This document shows positions 12,847-26,440 of a DNA stretch of 64,000 bases, in pieces. Every line of letters starts with the position of its first letter. The first letter of the stretch is position 1. The notes beneath the pieces were generated by a model. That model worked only from the letters and a program-made list of their open reading frames with translations. It searched no databases and was not told the DNA's origin. Made by a program: the position numbers and the translations under genes. The DNA comes from Tigriopus japonicus (Eukaryota > Arthropoda > Copepoda > Harpacticoida > Harpacticidae), in assembly GCA_010645155.1 (NCBI GenBank), contig JAAGOF010000323.1, positions 317,109-381,108 on the forward strand, written 5' to 3'.

Positions 12847-15121
12847 CCCCAATGGCTGCTGCTTACCTAAGTGGTGTCCCGGTATCCACAAACAACAACG
12901 GGGATCCTTCCTCAAATAGTGTCACTCCTGAAGACTCCTTGACTCACTCCCACTCCGGGGTGATGAACCTAGTGAATGCAGGTTACGGGTCGCCTCGAAG
13001 TGCAGTCGAAATGCATGAAATGAAGTACCTCCCTCCCCAACACCAGCCTCTGCATAATGGCCACCATGGCTTGACCTCTCACACGCACTGGGGGATTCCC
13101 ACCCCAGATGCAGGCCCCCATTGGCCCATGCATCCCGGCGTCCATTCCCTCTATTCTCAGGATCTCAAGCAAGACATTAAACCCCATAGTCCTGCTGACT
13201 TCCAGAACTCCGTGGTCAGTCGCTCAGTGTCAGGGGTTACACATCCTGCGGCCATGGCCGCTGTAGCCGCCCATCATCCATCCAGTTGGAACCCTCCACC
13301 TGTGTCATCGCCCTACCTCTCCATGACCCCGAGTTCTGGGGGTGGTGGTGGTCCCAATTCACCATCCCCACTCCAACACCATCCTGCTTATGGCATGAAT
13401 GGAGTTCTCCCTGGTCAGATGCATCATCCGTTTGTGGAGCGATATCGGGAAAGTCATAACTCGAGTCCACGTTCCGGGACTGATGAAGATGGAATGCAAA
13501 CACCGACCTCAGGTATGTTTGGTTTTAGCGTGTACATGGGGTCCAAATCTCGCCTGAAATTTTCCTATTCGAACAAATGGCCAGGCTTTGGACAGTTTAT
13601 GGACGGCATTCTTTCAAAGAAGTGTCTTTTTCGCTGTTGTTGATAGCTGTTTTGTACCTTTTGATTGTGATAGACCCCACACAAATTTTGAAAGATTTTG
13701 TTTCTACTAAAGTATTCTTAGAGAATCCAAAACGCTGAGGGCCAAGTCATTCATTTTTTATCTTCATTTCTTTCAAAAACTCAGAAAAGGGGGAAGTTGA
13801 AGGGTTTGCGCTGGGTCGCTTTTTCTCTCGCATTTAACTAGCGTGCTTCCTCGTCCGAAAGAGTGTGGCAAATCGTTGGTTTTCATCCATATCGTTGCCC
13901 ACGTGCCCGATAATTGATCAACTTTTTCTCTCTAAATTGAATTATAAAAGCCAGACAAACGACGACAGTCAGGCAAGCAAGCGAGCAAGCCTGGTTTTCG
14001 AGTCCTTTGGAACGCCAGCCAAAGGCATCGTTAGACCTCCCTTAATGATCATTTTTGAGTCAAAACTGTGTTATCACGATCTAAGCCACGAAACACATCT
14101 TTTGTCGTGATCTAGCCCCACAATTTTGTTGGAAATTGGATTTCCAGTATCTAAGACCTGCCACAATTCAATCCAGTATGAGTAGCGAAAGAGAACAATG
14201 GTTTTTAGAGATCCGTAACCATGATTGTTTAGACAACGAGGCACCATAAGACCCTTCTGTTTGGTGAACATGATCTTTGATTTAGATTACCTCGCCAATT
14301 AATGAACAAGTCCAAAACGGACAATTTCTTGTTAAAGTCATTGATGAAAGAATGCCGTTCCAAATACAAACTTTGATGCGACACTTCCGTGGGGACAAAC
14401 AACAGACCATTATTAAAATCCAATAGACTCCTGCTTTTCAGATGACTTGGAGTCCTTTGCGAAGCAATTCAAGCAAAGGCGCATCAAACTGGGCTTCACC
14501 CAAGCGGACGTCGGATTGGCCCTTGGAACCCTCTACGGTAACGTGTTCTCACAGACAACAATCTGCCGATTCGAGGCCCTCCAACTCAGTTTCAAGAACA
14601 TGTGCAAACTTATGCCCCTACTGAAGAAGTGGTTGGCGGAGGCCGATTCCACGACGGGAACCTCGGCGTCCATAGACAAAATCGCTGCCCAAGGCCGGAA
14701 GCGGAAAAAGCGAACCAGCATCGAAGTGTCCATCAAAGGTGCCCTCGAGCAACATTTCAACAAGAACCCCAAACCCTCAGCTCAGGAGATCTCAATGCTA
14801 GCAGACAGCCTCCAGTTGGAAAAGGAGGTGGTGCGGGTCTGGTTTTGTAACCGGAGGCAGAAGGAGAAGCGGATGACCCCACCCCAGATTGGTGGTGAAG
14901 GTTATTCTCCGCTCGACGGAAATGGAGAGCACCATCTTCCTCCGGGTCACTATGACCACCCCAATCCTCACCACCTCTCTCATGACCCTAGGGATCACCT
15001 TTCGTCAATGGGTCAGTGTTCACCCGCCAGTTCCATCCACGCCCACCAGCACAGTCCACCAATGATGTCGCCTCAGCACCTGCCTGGTCATCTGGTACCC
15101 CATTCCATGCCTAACCACTGA
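12843..15121 (+). CDS. vvl: POU class III homeodomain transcription factor (ventral veins lacking/drifter type)
   Basis: Two exons, 12843-13512 and 14442-15121, split by a 929-nt phase-1 GT-AG intron, encode 449 residues. The first 220 residues are rich in His, Pro, Ser and Gly, as in class III POU activators. They include EMKYLPPQH, which resembles EMKY near the N-terminus of fly Vvl. The POU-specific domain runs from about 222 ([16 protein letters not shown]) to 295. After a short linker, the homeodomain runs about 309-368 ([10 protein letters not shown] to [12 protein letters not shown]), with the POU-diagnostic WFCNRR recognition helix. A His/Pro-rich tail follows. Class III POU factors bind octamer-like DNA and pattern trachea, glia and neurons in flies. 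The start fits the family N-terminus, though ATG at 12852 is also possible. The class is near certain. The symbol is by arthropod orthology and was not tested by a tree. Confidence 0.95.
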
Positions 15122-15850
15122 TATGGTACACGTATGCGAGAGCGGGTGGCCTCCAGGAGCTGGATATCCGTCTTCTGACATCATCCGGCTAGATGACAAA
15201 GCAAAGAACTTCATAATGTGAACCATTTTGCCCGGCCAGAGAAAATCAGGTTCACTTCACCAATGCCACCAAAACACCAATTCCTCCTGCTTTTCCTCAA
15301 GATTGAATACCGCAAAGAATTGTCGACAAATTAGCAGCTGTGATTTCTTCATTGGTGATTTCTGTGATCTGCCCCTGCCCCTTATTGGCCCCGCCCTTCT
15401 TCCCCGATTTAGAACTTCCTCTTCCTTCCTACCTAGACTCGCGAGCAAAGTAGCAGACTGAGCTAAGGAGACGACGCAACGCGACACAAACAACCACCAC
15501 CACTTATACCGCAACAACGACAACAAAACAACAAACTTTTCCTTCCATAGCCAAAGTGTGTACAGTTTTAGACTTTGCCGTGTGATGAGAAGCAAGTCAG
15601 AAGTGCTCTTGTGCTCCTCATCTTTTCCTTAGAACAAAAGAAACAAGTTGAGTGTTTAATGTGGAAGAACATTTGAAGTCCTCAAAATCAGCTGTCGATC
15701 CCTCTAAGTCAAATCGAATTGAAGATCCGTTTCTAAGCTCATTTTGAACGCAAAAAATAATGAATTTATTAGTGATTCCTCTCAATAACTTAAGCCACAT
15801 TTGAGGATATTACATTGTTGTTAAAGACTCACTCAACCAAATATTCTCAA

Positions 15851-15856
15851 AATAAA
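15851..15856 (+). promoter_or_regulatory. Poly(A) signal AATAAA, probable end of the POU transcript
   Basis: AATAAA lies 730 nt after the POU stop codon in otherwise non-coding sequence. It is the first canonical signal I noticed downstream, which implies a 3' UTR of about 0.75 kb. Confidence 0.4.
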
Positions 15857-18800
15857 TGAAAATGAAATGATCCTAACACTGTCCTTTAAAGGAGGAAAAA
15901 AGCCAAATACTATTAGCGATCGATCCACGAGTCAAAACGAACCCCAAGAGGACCGAATCATCTCGTCGTTCCAATACTGGCACATACACCAGGAATGCGT
16001 AGATTTTTCAACACTGATTATTCACATCCCCTCCGATGTGGCCAATACAGGCTTGCCAAACGCTTCAACACATCGCTCGAATCATCCTTCATAGTCGTAA
16101 ATGATCATTCCAAGAGAGTGACCAGACAAACCTGGGCCTTCCTCTCTTCCTCAACATCGGTCTCTGGCTCGAAAGATGTAATACCAACAACGTCCATATC
16201 CACACTGAGATGGAGCATTAGGTTGCACCCAAAAATCTCTGGTCACAGTGAGCGCGGGTTCATGCCTAGATTTGGTCAAGAAAATTGATGGATCTCTTTA
16301 TCAATGATGGTCACTGCCTTTTGGAGACGCCCTGGAAGATCTTCCAAGCCACCGACAAAAATCAACATCATCTCAAGTCTGAGCTTTGTAGAAGGTATAT
16401 CTGCGTCAAAAGTACCTACCTCTAGCAAGATATCATAACGACTCCGTTGGTTTGATACCTAGGATGAAGGAGGGAGATGCAGATTTTGGCCGAAATTGAA
16501 AGTGTTGCGGGTCTCAAAGTATGTTGATGGTTGGTCGCGTGCAGTCTTGGAATGTGGACAACGATGTCAGATGGCAAAGTGGCCAAAGTAGTTCTACTCT
16601 TCGTTGTACATATATCTCAAGGCACTTGAAACATCATCATAGCTCCTTGGTTCTTAATGGTATACGAGGCAATTTCAGAGACCCTTTTCCTCGATACGGG
16701 CTCAAAAGAAGGGAGATGGAAAAAAAGACAGAGACGTTCTTTTTTTTGAAGCCAGTAAGGTTCCAACAGCCCAAGGTTTGTACGGAGAACGTGGGCCACT
16801 CATTCTGCTAAGGCAACAACATCAAAGCAGGTTAGGAGTGGCAACTGGCAAAGCAACTTCTTCGAGTACTTCTTCTAGTAATACTACTCGGAGTAGGTCT
16901 GACGAGCTCATGATCTCGGGAGGCTTGAGCCGAGTGCAATCGAAGAAACGTGCCGGAATTCAACTCGGTCAGATCCAAAATGAAACAAGAATGAAAAAAA
17001 GTGAAGAGAGAGGAGAGACGTCCAAGCAACTCCCAGTGTCGAAAATGTGTTTCTTTCAAAGCTCAATGCAAGCTTGACTAGATGGAAGAGTGCCGAGTCC
17101 TTGTGCCGACCACCACTACGCACAGTACATACAACAAGCAAGCAGTTAGTTCCCTCATGTAACCTAATCTGGATTGTCAAAATCAACCTTCATTTCACAA
17201 CGGACTGGTCGGTCGTCGGAGTTCGAGATTCGTCAAAACTCCGTCCATAACAGAGAAAGAGAGAAACTATGCTATGAATGGATTCACAACTTGAAGGTTA
17301 GCCCGCTTTGTACGGGTAAATACGAGAATATGTGCGGACGACCCCCTCTTTTTGCTATCACCTGCCCTCCTCCTCCTCCTGTTCCTTCTCTAAAGCCTGA
17401 GAATTTGGGGGTCTTGAATTGCGTTGGGGCTTCGCTAGAGAAATATGGATCTCATGCCATCCAGTTTCTACGTTTCTAGTACATTTCGAGCGCCCCTTTT
17501 ATCTCAATTCATTGCCAAACCAAGTGGGAGAGCTCCTCACATATGAAAAGTGTTCGTTCAGCCAGCTGCTGAGAGCTAGCTCATGATTCTTCGGACTGGG
17601 CGCTCTATTTGGTTTGCTCAAAGAATGCTCAGATTATTTCCCATCAGCCGACGGACAAGCAACAAGTAGCACTATGGAAAAGTATTCCATGTCCCCTCTG
17701 AAAAGCCCCGCTTCGCTTCCTAAACTCTCTGTGCACCCTGAACACTAGTACTGAGTGTCTGACTGGGTGAGTGCAAGCATGCATGGAGTTCAGGTTTGAC
17801 ATCAACGGGGTCTCCAGAGATCCCCCGGGCTGGATCGAGCCTGTGATAATGGCTTTGATGATTACTCCAATGAACTGGGATGATGATTTGAGCTGATCTC
17901 TGAGGGAAAGGGTTGTCCCCAGGAGCGCTAGGACAATGGGTCATGAGCATCAGACCTCAAAAAATATCCGCCCCACCTGCTCTTCAATGGGGTTTTAGAT
18001 GTTGCGAGAAGCTCTCTCTCATTCTATGTGAGCCCGACCATCCTTCCCGCAGATCTCAGATTCGCCCGAGGATCGTGGGGAAACAAACGCACATATATAT
18101 TTCATTTCAAAGGCGAACCCGAGAGAAGTAAGCAAGCAAGCAAGTAAGCAAGACCCATTTTTTCATCTGCTTCTGCGCATCTCCCAAAGTACTCATTGCC
18201 ACCACTGCATGATATGTGGTACAACTACTCCTCTTCGGTACCTCTAGCAAGGCTTACATTCCGTACGCTACCATTAGAGATTGGGTTCATGATGATGCCT
18301 TTTACCCCTGAGTTTCTCTCGCTCCGTTTGATGGGAAAGAGATCTCAGCAGTGTGATTTTTCAAAAGGCAGCTGAGAGTGAATGCCTATTTTTTGAAACC
18401 GTTGAAATTAAAATCCCTTCCCCTTTGTCGGTTCTTGTTGATCTTGGACCAAGCCTTGGGGAGTTGGGGTTGAGCTCATCATCCTCATCATCCACACTAC
18501 ACCACAGTACGCTCTTGATAGCATTGGTACAGTTCTGTACCCATGCCATATGTACCAGGAGTACTGAGCGTGATCCATCAAACGTAAAATGAAAGACATT
18601 GAACATTACCATCTGGGGCAAAACGAGGGGTAGATGCTGGATCAAAAAAATCCCCTCAGATGCGACGACTCTGTTTATTATCCTTTTAGCCAGCTTGTTT
18701 AATTTCCAGCCTATCCCTTTGCTTTTGACATTGGTTTAACGAAGCTTCAATGGATGATGACGAGGATGCCTTCCCGAACATTCCCGCCAAACACACTCAC

Positions 18801-21800
18801 ACATTGCATACCTAGATACTGATAATCGTACGAGAGTTCATGAGAAATGGAATTTCGTTGGCTAATCACTCAGGATCAATGGAATAATCGATTGGATTGT
18901 AAAAGAAATGGCCATTTAACAACCAACCCAGAGACCCCTTGGGGGATGATTGGAGCTTTCGATATAATCTTTCTTGTCGTCGCACAAGTGACGACAGCTC
19001 TTGGGTTGTCCACAAATCAATAGATATGTGAAGAGTGGAGACCCTGTCGGTCTCATGGTTGACCATCAAATGTTGTGAAACGTCATCTTGATAAGCCAGA
19101 AATTTGCATTTTTTGGATCTCGCACTTTTTGTTACGGAATCCATGTTTGAACCCTTCATCATCTCGAGCCAATCAGTTTAAACTTATTTTACGCATATCT
19201 AATCATGTTCTTTTAAGTACCAAGTCTTTGAAATAAACAGGCTTCATGGTATTAATGAGACGTAATCATTCCTATTTTTATTAAAACATGCCTCCACGTG
19301 ACAAATTTCCCCAAAATCGTCCTTTTTTGTTCCAGTCGTTTCCCTCCAAACTTGAAGTACACTCACAATTGTTTGGATCCCAGTTCACTCCATAGAAGAA
19401 CTATATGGAATCCCGATGAGTTTTTTGTTGAGCTCTCAATGAGTTCGTGTTTTTGCGCCCTGTTGTTGCCTAATGGGAGTAGAATGGCCGATTAATTACA
19501 AGTGATGCTAATCTGTATCTCACTTTTTGTCCAAGCCTCCATCGCACCTCATGAACCAAAGTTCCCTCCACTTTAAGTGAAGCTCTTACACCTAAAAATA
19601 GTCTTTAAAAAGTCTCACACCGTCACTTGCCAGTTTTTGCTCGATTTTCATATATCGTGGGTCCATTCATGGCTGAAAATGAGCCCCCAAACAGTTTTCG
19701 AAAGAATGTGAGAATGATCATGGCATGGTTTTTCCATCTTATCCCCGTCGTTCAAGTCGTCGAGACATCAATCAATTAAAAGTTTGACAATCGATAACAA
19801 GACAACTTGAACATGTGCTCGCCTTCGCCGGACCTTGAGATCCTCAGATCCCCAATGGCGATAGCTCAACCGAGCTCAGTTTGAGTTGGTTAAACCACCT
19901 GAGATGTTCAATCGCATCGTGCCAATTCAGATTGTGACAGAGTTGGCCGACAATCAGGGCGCATGGAAATAGTGCATAAAGAAAGGTAGGCAATTCATTG
20001 GAGGGGTCTATTCTTTGCAAGTGTCAATTGCTATCTCGAGGGGGATTTCAACATGATGCGTAAATCTTACCCCTTAACACCTTTACAGCCTTTATCAAAC
20101 GTGTTCCACGCCCAACCTGGATAAACCGCTCAAGCCTTGAGCACTGTCATAATCTGAGGAATCCTCTTCAGTGGATATCCATGTAAGGCTAACTCGACCA
20201 AAGCTCAAACTCTGGTTTATACATCTCAGTGGAGTCGAGGTGAATTGGTGGAAATCTTGGTTTTATGACGCTTTTTTGACCAAACACGGTATACCAAGTT
20301 TTTTGCCCTCTGCTCTAGGCAACCGAGATTAGGGTTTGGGCTTGTGTCAATGTTCAATACTAATCTTGCCCGATAAGAATTCAGCAGGAAACCCGCATTA
20401 CTGGCTTGGCTAGACTCCTCGGAAACCATTTATGACCTCTCACTCTCTCCGCAAAGTTTTCTAAGGTTGACTTCCATGATGATGACGACTGGAATGAAGA
20501 ACAAAGCAGTTAATCAAGAGGAACTTCCCAGAACATTATCTTAGTCTATGTAGTATGTTAAATATTTGAATTGAGTTTAATTCTATAATTGCGGAAGCTT
20601 GAAAATTTGGCCATTCACATTTCAGTGGCCGCCAGGCATAATGACGGTGGGTTAAAAAAAAGGTTTCAATTGTGTTGTATAGCACCCATTTCTCTCATAA
20701 ACTACGGCATTTATTGTGATGTCCAATATAAATGTTTCTCTCATCTATCCCCAAAGAAGCGGAGCAAAAAATTCTTCCAAACCAGCTTCCATCTAGGTTC
20801 ACGGATTTGAGAAGGTCCCTAGATGACCTTTACAGAGACTTGAACGCCTTTCAGAACAGTGTTTTGTTACATGAACTTTATACTTGATATTGATAAAACG
20901 ATTAAAAGAGATATCTTGTCGAAAAGTTTAAGATTGCGTCGACGCTTCAAACATCCTGCAAATTAAAATGGCGCTCGGATAGTTTTAAAAAATTAAACTG
21001 ATTATAGTTGAAGTCTTCATATCTGTGGATTGAAAGCCGTCGTAAAATGTCTGGCCAGGGTTCATGTCATTTTAATTCCCCTCTTCGCGTTCTTTGCGAA
21101 TGTGTGGAGAAAACCATTCCACCAAATGGTTTGAGCAATTTCGGGCCCGTGTCGACCTCAATAACCCAAATTCTGGGAATAATCCGCTCTGATGACTCAA
21201 AAGTCAAAAGCTTTACGGCGAAGATTCATCCAAACTCATGACCAAAATACATGAAACCACGTGGATACTCTGATTACGGTTCCCATCTTCAGAAATAAAG
21301 CTTACAGACCATGTTAATTATGAGGGCGCTTCTTTGAAGTAACTAACATCTTCGAGCTTGCCGCTTCTTCTGCCTCTTATATTGAAACCAAGCCCAGATA
21401 ACAATTAACAAAACACTCGAAAGTTAACCATTTTTAAAGACCACAAACAAGCAAGTGGTTGACAAGCAATCTTGCTCACGAATGGAATGCTTCATGGATG
21501 GACATCCACACACAAAGATCATTGAAAAGTTAACCACCGCCTTTTTGGGACTCACTGAGGCTCGTTCTCTATTCACAGAGTTGAATCGAACCCTGCTGGA
21601 GATCGCCAAAGATCTGCGGGATCTCTTCATTATTTACACTTGCCTACAAATCCCTTGTGGATACATCTGTGATGAAGATCATTTTGGTCGCGAGGGCAGG
21701 AGCCTCCTCGTTTCTAAACGCCAAAGTCAACCAAAATGAGGGTCGCCATGGTCCTCTTCTTGTTCGGTACATAATACCGACATACAGTACTATGGATAGA

Positions 21801-24800
21801 TGTATGTATGTAGTATGTGCAGTGGATGGACTTTGGCTGGTGTCTTGGCTTTTTTGTGTGTTCGAGTCATACAGTCCATGTAACTATGTATCTCAAAGTG
21901 AGCTACGCCCAAAACTTCTAGCTTTGGTTGTTGGAAATATTAACCTTCCGTGAAATCGCTATCTTCTCTCCTTGTTGGGATCTCCATTTGGGAGTGGGGG
22001 TTCTTACATGTTTTCATTCAAACTCAAACAGATCGCGGATATGAAAAAGACGAAAAAAAGAGGAAAACATAGATTGCTCAAGAGTCTCGGTGAATATCGC
22101 CAACGAAGAAGGTCAACCAAAGAAGGAAGGTATGGTAGTCAGCGCCATCAAAACGGTTTGGATAGCTAATTTGTCTTCCAAGAGTTATTGACAGGTCTCA
22201 GCTCTTAAAAAATTTCCAACCACATGTCAGAACATCAATAACATTCCAAAATTGAATTGCCTCTCTCTGGTTCACGAGAAGCGTTATTCGATCCATCGCT
22301 CATGTCCGGAGAATTCCAAGTGCGAGAAGACGGAGATAAAAAAATGACCCTTGGACATGCACGCGATCATGAAATCACTACCAGGTTGCCACCTAAATGG
22401 ATCCTCTAAATTCTTCATAACTCAAGACAGAACTGAGAGAAAGAGGGCCATGGGCATCAGCAGCCAAGTAGGAGTCAGTCGACTTGACTGGATGGAGTGG
22501 AGCAACCGAGAGGAGATATGGCCCAAAGTCCTATGGACATGCCAAAGTGTTGAAAATGAGCACGCATCAACATCATCTTCCCTCTCAAAACGACGGCTGG
22601 GTGATCAATTCCAAAGATGAGGAGCACCCTAGTTCGCTCGCTCGATTGATCGCTTGCAGTCCAAGATGGGCTCTTTTGGGTTAGAAAATGAGGATTGATC
22701 TCGATTGGCAGAGCGAGACTTTCGATTGCCCTCAAGTTTCTTTTCCAAGGCATGATCTTTATCTTTATACATACATTGAGCTCTGTCGGGGCGATTTCGA
22801 GAGTCTATCTGGAGACTTGGGAGAGTTTTAAATGTGCTCTCAAGTGACCGCAGGTCAAATTAGAGGGTCTGACATCATCTGGATGGAGGTATGAATTCCT
22901 CCTTGCTTTTTGCTCTCCTTGTGGCCTTGGGTGTTGAAGAAATGTTTGGGTTAAAAGCCTTCTGGAACAATACTTTATGAGCAGTTTTGGCTCAAATCTG
23001 AGCCAGGAAATTACCCTCGCTTTGATCCCGAGCGGACAAGAAGAAACGAAGGAATTCAAGCACAAGTCATCCATTAAAAAGTTTCGAACTCCTCCGGTAG
23101 AAAAGTAAGAACTAGTCACATATTTGTCAAAAAACCACCAGGAAATGACATAGAAAGAGAACGGTGTGCAGATCTTGCATAATGTACGTATGGGTCAACG
23201 TTGGTTTCGTTTTCGCTCCGCCAACTTTCCCCAAAGATAATTTATACGATGACATTGAACTATTTCATTCAAACTTTGCCTGCGTGTGTACTTCAAGCAA
23301 CACTACCGTCAATTCACAGCAGATAGACATGACTCAAATCCCAAGCGAGATTAGCATAACGACTCCTCTTTGCATAATCCTGTTGAGCCCTTCGACACTC
23401 AAGACAAACTTCAAATGGATCATGGCGATGGATGGATGTCGTCAAGCAACCTTGCTGGTCTGTCCAACCCTTTAAAGACCACTTGATGGAGCTTTAAACT
23501 GGAAAATGTCGCCCCAGAAATCCGAGTCTTGACCATTTAGATCGCCGAGTTTTGCTCATCCGCGGTTCCCATTTGGCCGATCAAAGCTGCCGAATCCACG
23601 AAATGCGTATGTGATAAAACCTCCTAGAAGCACTCATTTCAAGACAATAAAATACGAATGGTCATTCTGGGTGGCTCCACGAGGTATTCAAGAGAATGGG
23701 CCAGGCAGATAACTGAGCAAATGGGCTGAGCAATCATCTGGTATCGCTCCATACTTTTTGCCCGATCAAAGTTCAAGGCAATTAAACCATCCGCCATGAA
23801 AACTATTCACTGATGATGGAAATTTGGTGAGGTACTGATTTGGCCCATTTTGATTCCGTTCGTTTTGTTTGCCTTCCAACAAATGTACAAGTAAGCGTTA
23901 TTTGTTGAGGTTGTAGATGGTCAAAGATTATTTGAAACCTGTTTGTTCTTTTATCAGTGCACTCGGAACTTTATGCCTGCCTATGAGGAGCCTTCATGTG
24001 ACTTCAATGAAGGGTCTTCTCGATCTCTCTTTTTTTCTACCTCTTTGTGCTAGTCAGAACGGGGATCGATTTCAAAAAAAGCCTCACCGCGACTTTTTGA
24101 CTTGAATGAATGACATTCTTGGGCAGATTATAAGACTCATAACATTCACTCTGTCTTTTAGCCCCAAATCAGATAAGAACAATCAACTTGAGAAGAGGAT
24201 AGGATGTCAAGATGGAGTATTTCGCACTGAGATGCATCACTGTGATGAGGAAATTCACGGTTTATTTGAGTTATTTCAATGATTTGTGATGCTCATTCAT
24301 CTTGAATATATCTAAGATATCTCAATTATGACCATATCTCTGGGTCTTTAAACTTAATATCGCAGCATATATCAGCAATAATTGATGAACGGATTGAACT
24401 TGCCATGAAAAAGATGAAAAAACTGTTCTGAATAAGCTAGAACGAATGGAAACACTCAGTGTTGCCATGGAGAAGTACTAAGAAAATTAAAGTGGCTTAA
24501 AAGCGCCAACCTCTAATACTTGCACGAAACGGAATAAGGCTTTCTCAAAGGCGGGAAGATTTCGATAGTTGGTGTAAATGTTCAATCTTGCTCACTCCGT
24601 TCCTTTTGATGCTTGATTTCTATCCTATTCATGAAAGTGGAAGCTACGGCAGATGGAACCCCGAATGAGCACAAGAGAGCTTGTCCAACAATGTTCAATT
24701 GCATTCAATGCTTGATCAAATCCAGTTGATCACTGAAGGGGAAATGTAATACTTTTTATTTTGGGTCATTGCCTCAACGCCAACTAGGAAAACGTGTCCA

Positions 24801-25481
24801 CCTCCACAATCCCCCTCACTTCTGAAAAAAAAACTGTCAACCTTGTGGTTACTGTTCTACCCATAGCCAATACTTCCGTAATCCTTTTGTAGACACAAAG
24901 TTGGCTTTTTTCTATCGTAGGTGATTTCTTTTCAAACACAAGGATGATTATTGGCCCATGCAAGAGTGATTGACAATTCAATTGGTTTGATTTCAAGTTT
25001 GATGCGTTCAAATTTCAAATTTCAAAAGAGAACCTCTGACAACCAAAGAGAACAAACGCGGGTCCTTGTCCTTTTTCGTTGAACACTTTAACTCCAACAC
25101 GGGAACACTGCGACGCTGCTTTTGAAGCACTTCTACTACTCTATCTAAAGCTTTAAGTGACAATGTGAATGTACGTTCTGTATATATCTTGGGATGAACC
25201 CGAAGATGTGCAAAAAAGTGCACGGTCGTAATTTCAGCTCGGGTTGACACTCGGCCCAAAATGTGTCCACACCCCAGACCTACTCGTTACAATCGGGTGT
25301 GCTTAATCTTTCATTTGGACCGGATGGCACGCTCCACCCTGGAATCATTGCTAGTGTATCAAATGGCAGAAGTGGAAAGTCGATTTCTGTCTCGACCACT
25401 GAACTCTATGAATACATGTGCTGTACTCCATGTTCTTCTATCTCAAAGTTGAACGTCATAACATGTTAGAATTTGAATTTT

Positions 25482-25842
25482 CTAAAGCCGGATGACCGCC
25501 GGATTCAGCGAGAGAAAGATCACCCGGAGTGTCTCCTACATGGGTAAGAATTTATCGGACTTGACTACCGAGATTTGTGAACCTCATTGCCAGAGACAAG
25601 TACACAACGGCGAGCACTGCGTACCTGTAATTTGTTAAAAGGCTTGATCACGACAAACATCTCGGGATGTCCAGATTCCAGATTCCGGCTGATGTTGGGC
25701 CGCAAACCTTCGCTCAGAGCAAGTTACCAAATGGTACCATTGCACGTCCGTCGGTGATATCATACTTGTTCAACAAAGTCCAAAGTCGTCCGTCGGCCTT
25801 CTTGTCCTTGGCTTTGGAGCCCAATTGAGCCAAACCGATCAT
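25482..25842 (-). pseudogene. Unidentified coding-like fragment, probably broken
   Basis: Two blocks on the minus strand look protein-coding. Block 1 (25842-25625) starts ATG after TTACTAG and reads MIGLAQLGSKAKDKKADGRL. It meets a stop near 25716, while a different frame continues with SEGLRPNISRNLESGHPEMF and ends at CAG|GTACGC. Block 2 (25535-25482) follows CATGTAG and reads ETLRVIFLSLNPAVIRL then stop, in phase with the end of block 1. The change of frame inside block 1 suggests a pseudogene, a sequence error or a wrong model. I cannot name the protein, and chance open frames remain possible. Confidence 0.25.
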
Positions 25843-26403
25843 CTAGTAATGCCTGTTGTGTGAGTTTTCTGTCGCTCTCCACTCCATCTCAGTGGGGGGT
25901 TGACCACAGTATAGGGCAAGAGTGGGCCGAGTAAGTATTAGGATGAGGCATCAAGCTCAACAACGCCCCCCCCTCCTCCTCCTCCTTCTTCTCCCGCCAT
26001 CTTCTTTGGTTGGTGTTGTGGCTCCTCTGGTGTATTACTGCATGCAGTGTGCTATCTCGCTCCCTATGAAGTTCACATTGACTGGCCAGATCATCATTGG
26101 GCGACTTCCCATAGAGTTCTGTTCAGATATGATGAATTCATGACATATTTCGCCCTGTTTGTCTGCTTGAGTGGAATGTTTACAACTAAGACAGGCTCAA
26201 CCACGCAGGAACACACAATCATGCACACCACTCAACTTAATCCCACTTGAAAGAAGAAACGAAATATTTCCTGGATGGAGCGGGGATTCCTTGGCCGTTC
26301 ATCATACGTACATTGTTCTGTGATGTTATACATAGGAAATAGTAAAAAAAATAGGTTGAATAACTATACTCACTCACACTTGGGACTGGAACAACTGGAT
26401 AAC

Positions 26404-26440
26404 TCTCCAACTAATCATTGGGTTTGTGATTAGTTGGAGA
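26404..26440. other. Perfect 12-bp stem-loop
   Basis: CTCCAACTAATC (26405-26416) and its exact reverse complement (26428-26439) flank an 11-nt loop, with one further outer pair. It stands alone in the gene-poor interval. It may be a small foldback remnant. Confidence 0.4.

Noticed and set aside
25251..25452. Open frame reading QTYSLQSGVLNLSFGPDGTL, faintly like a glycosidase beta domain
   Set aside because: The resemblance to alpha-mannosidases is too weak to name, and no neighbouring exon supports it.
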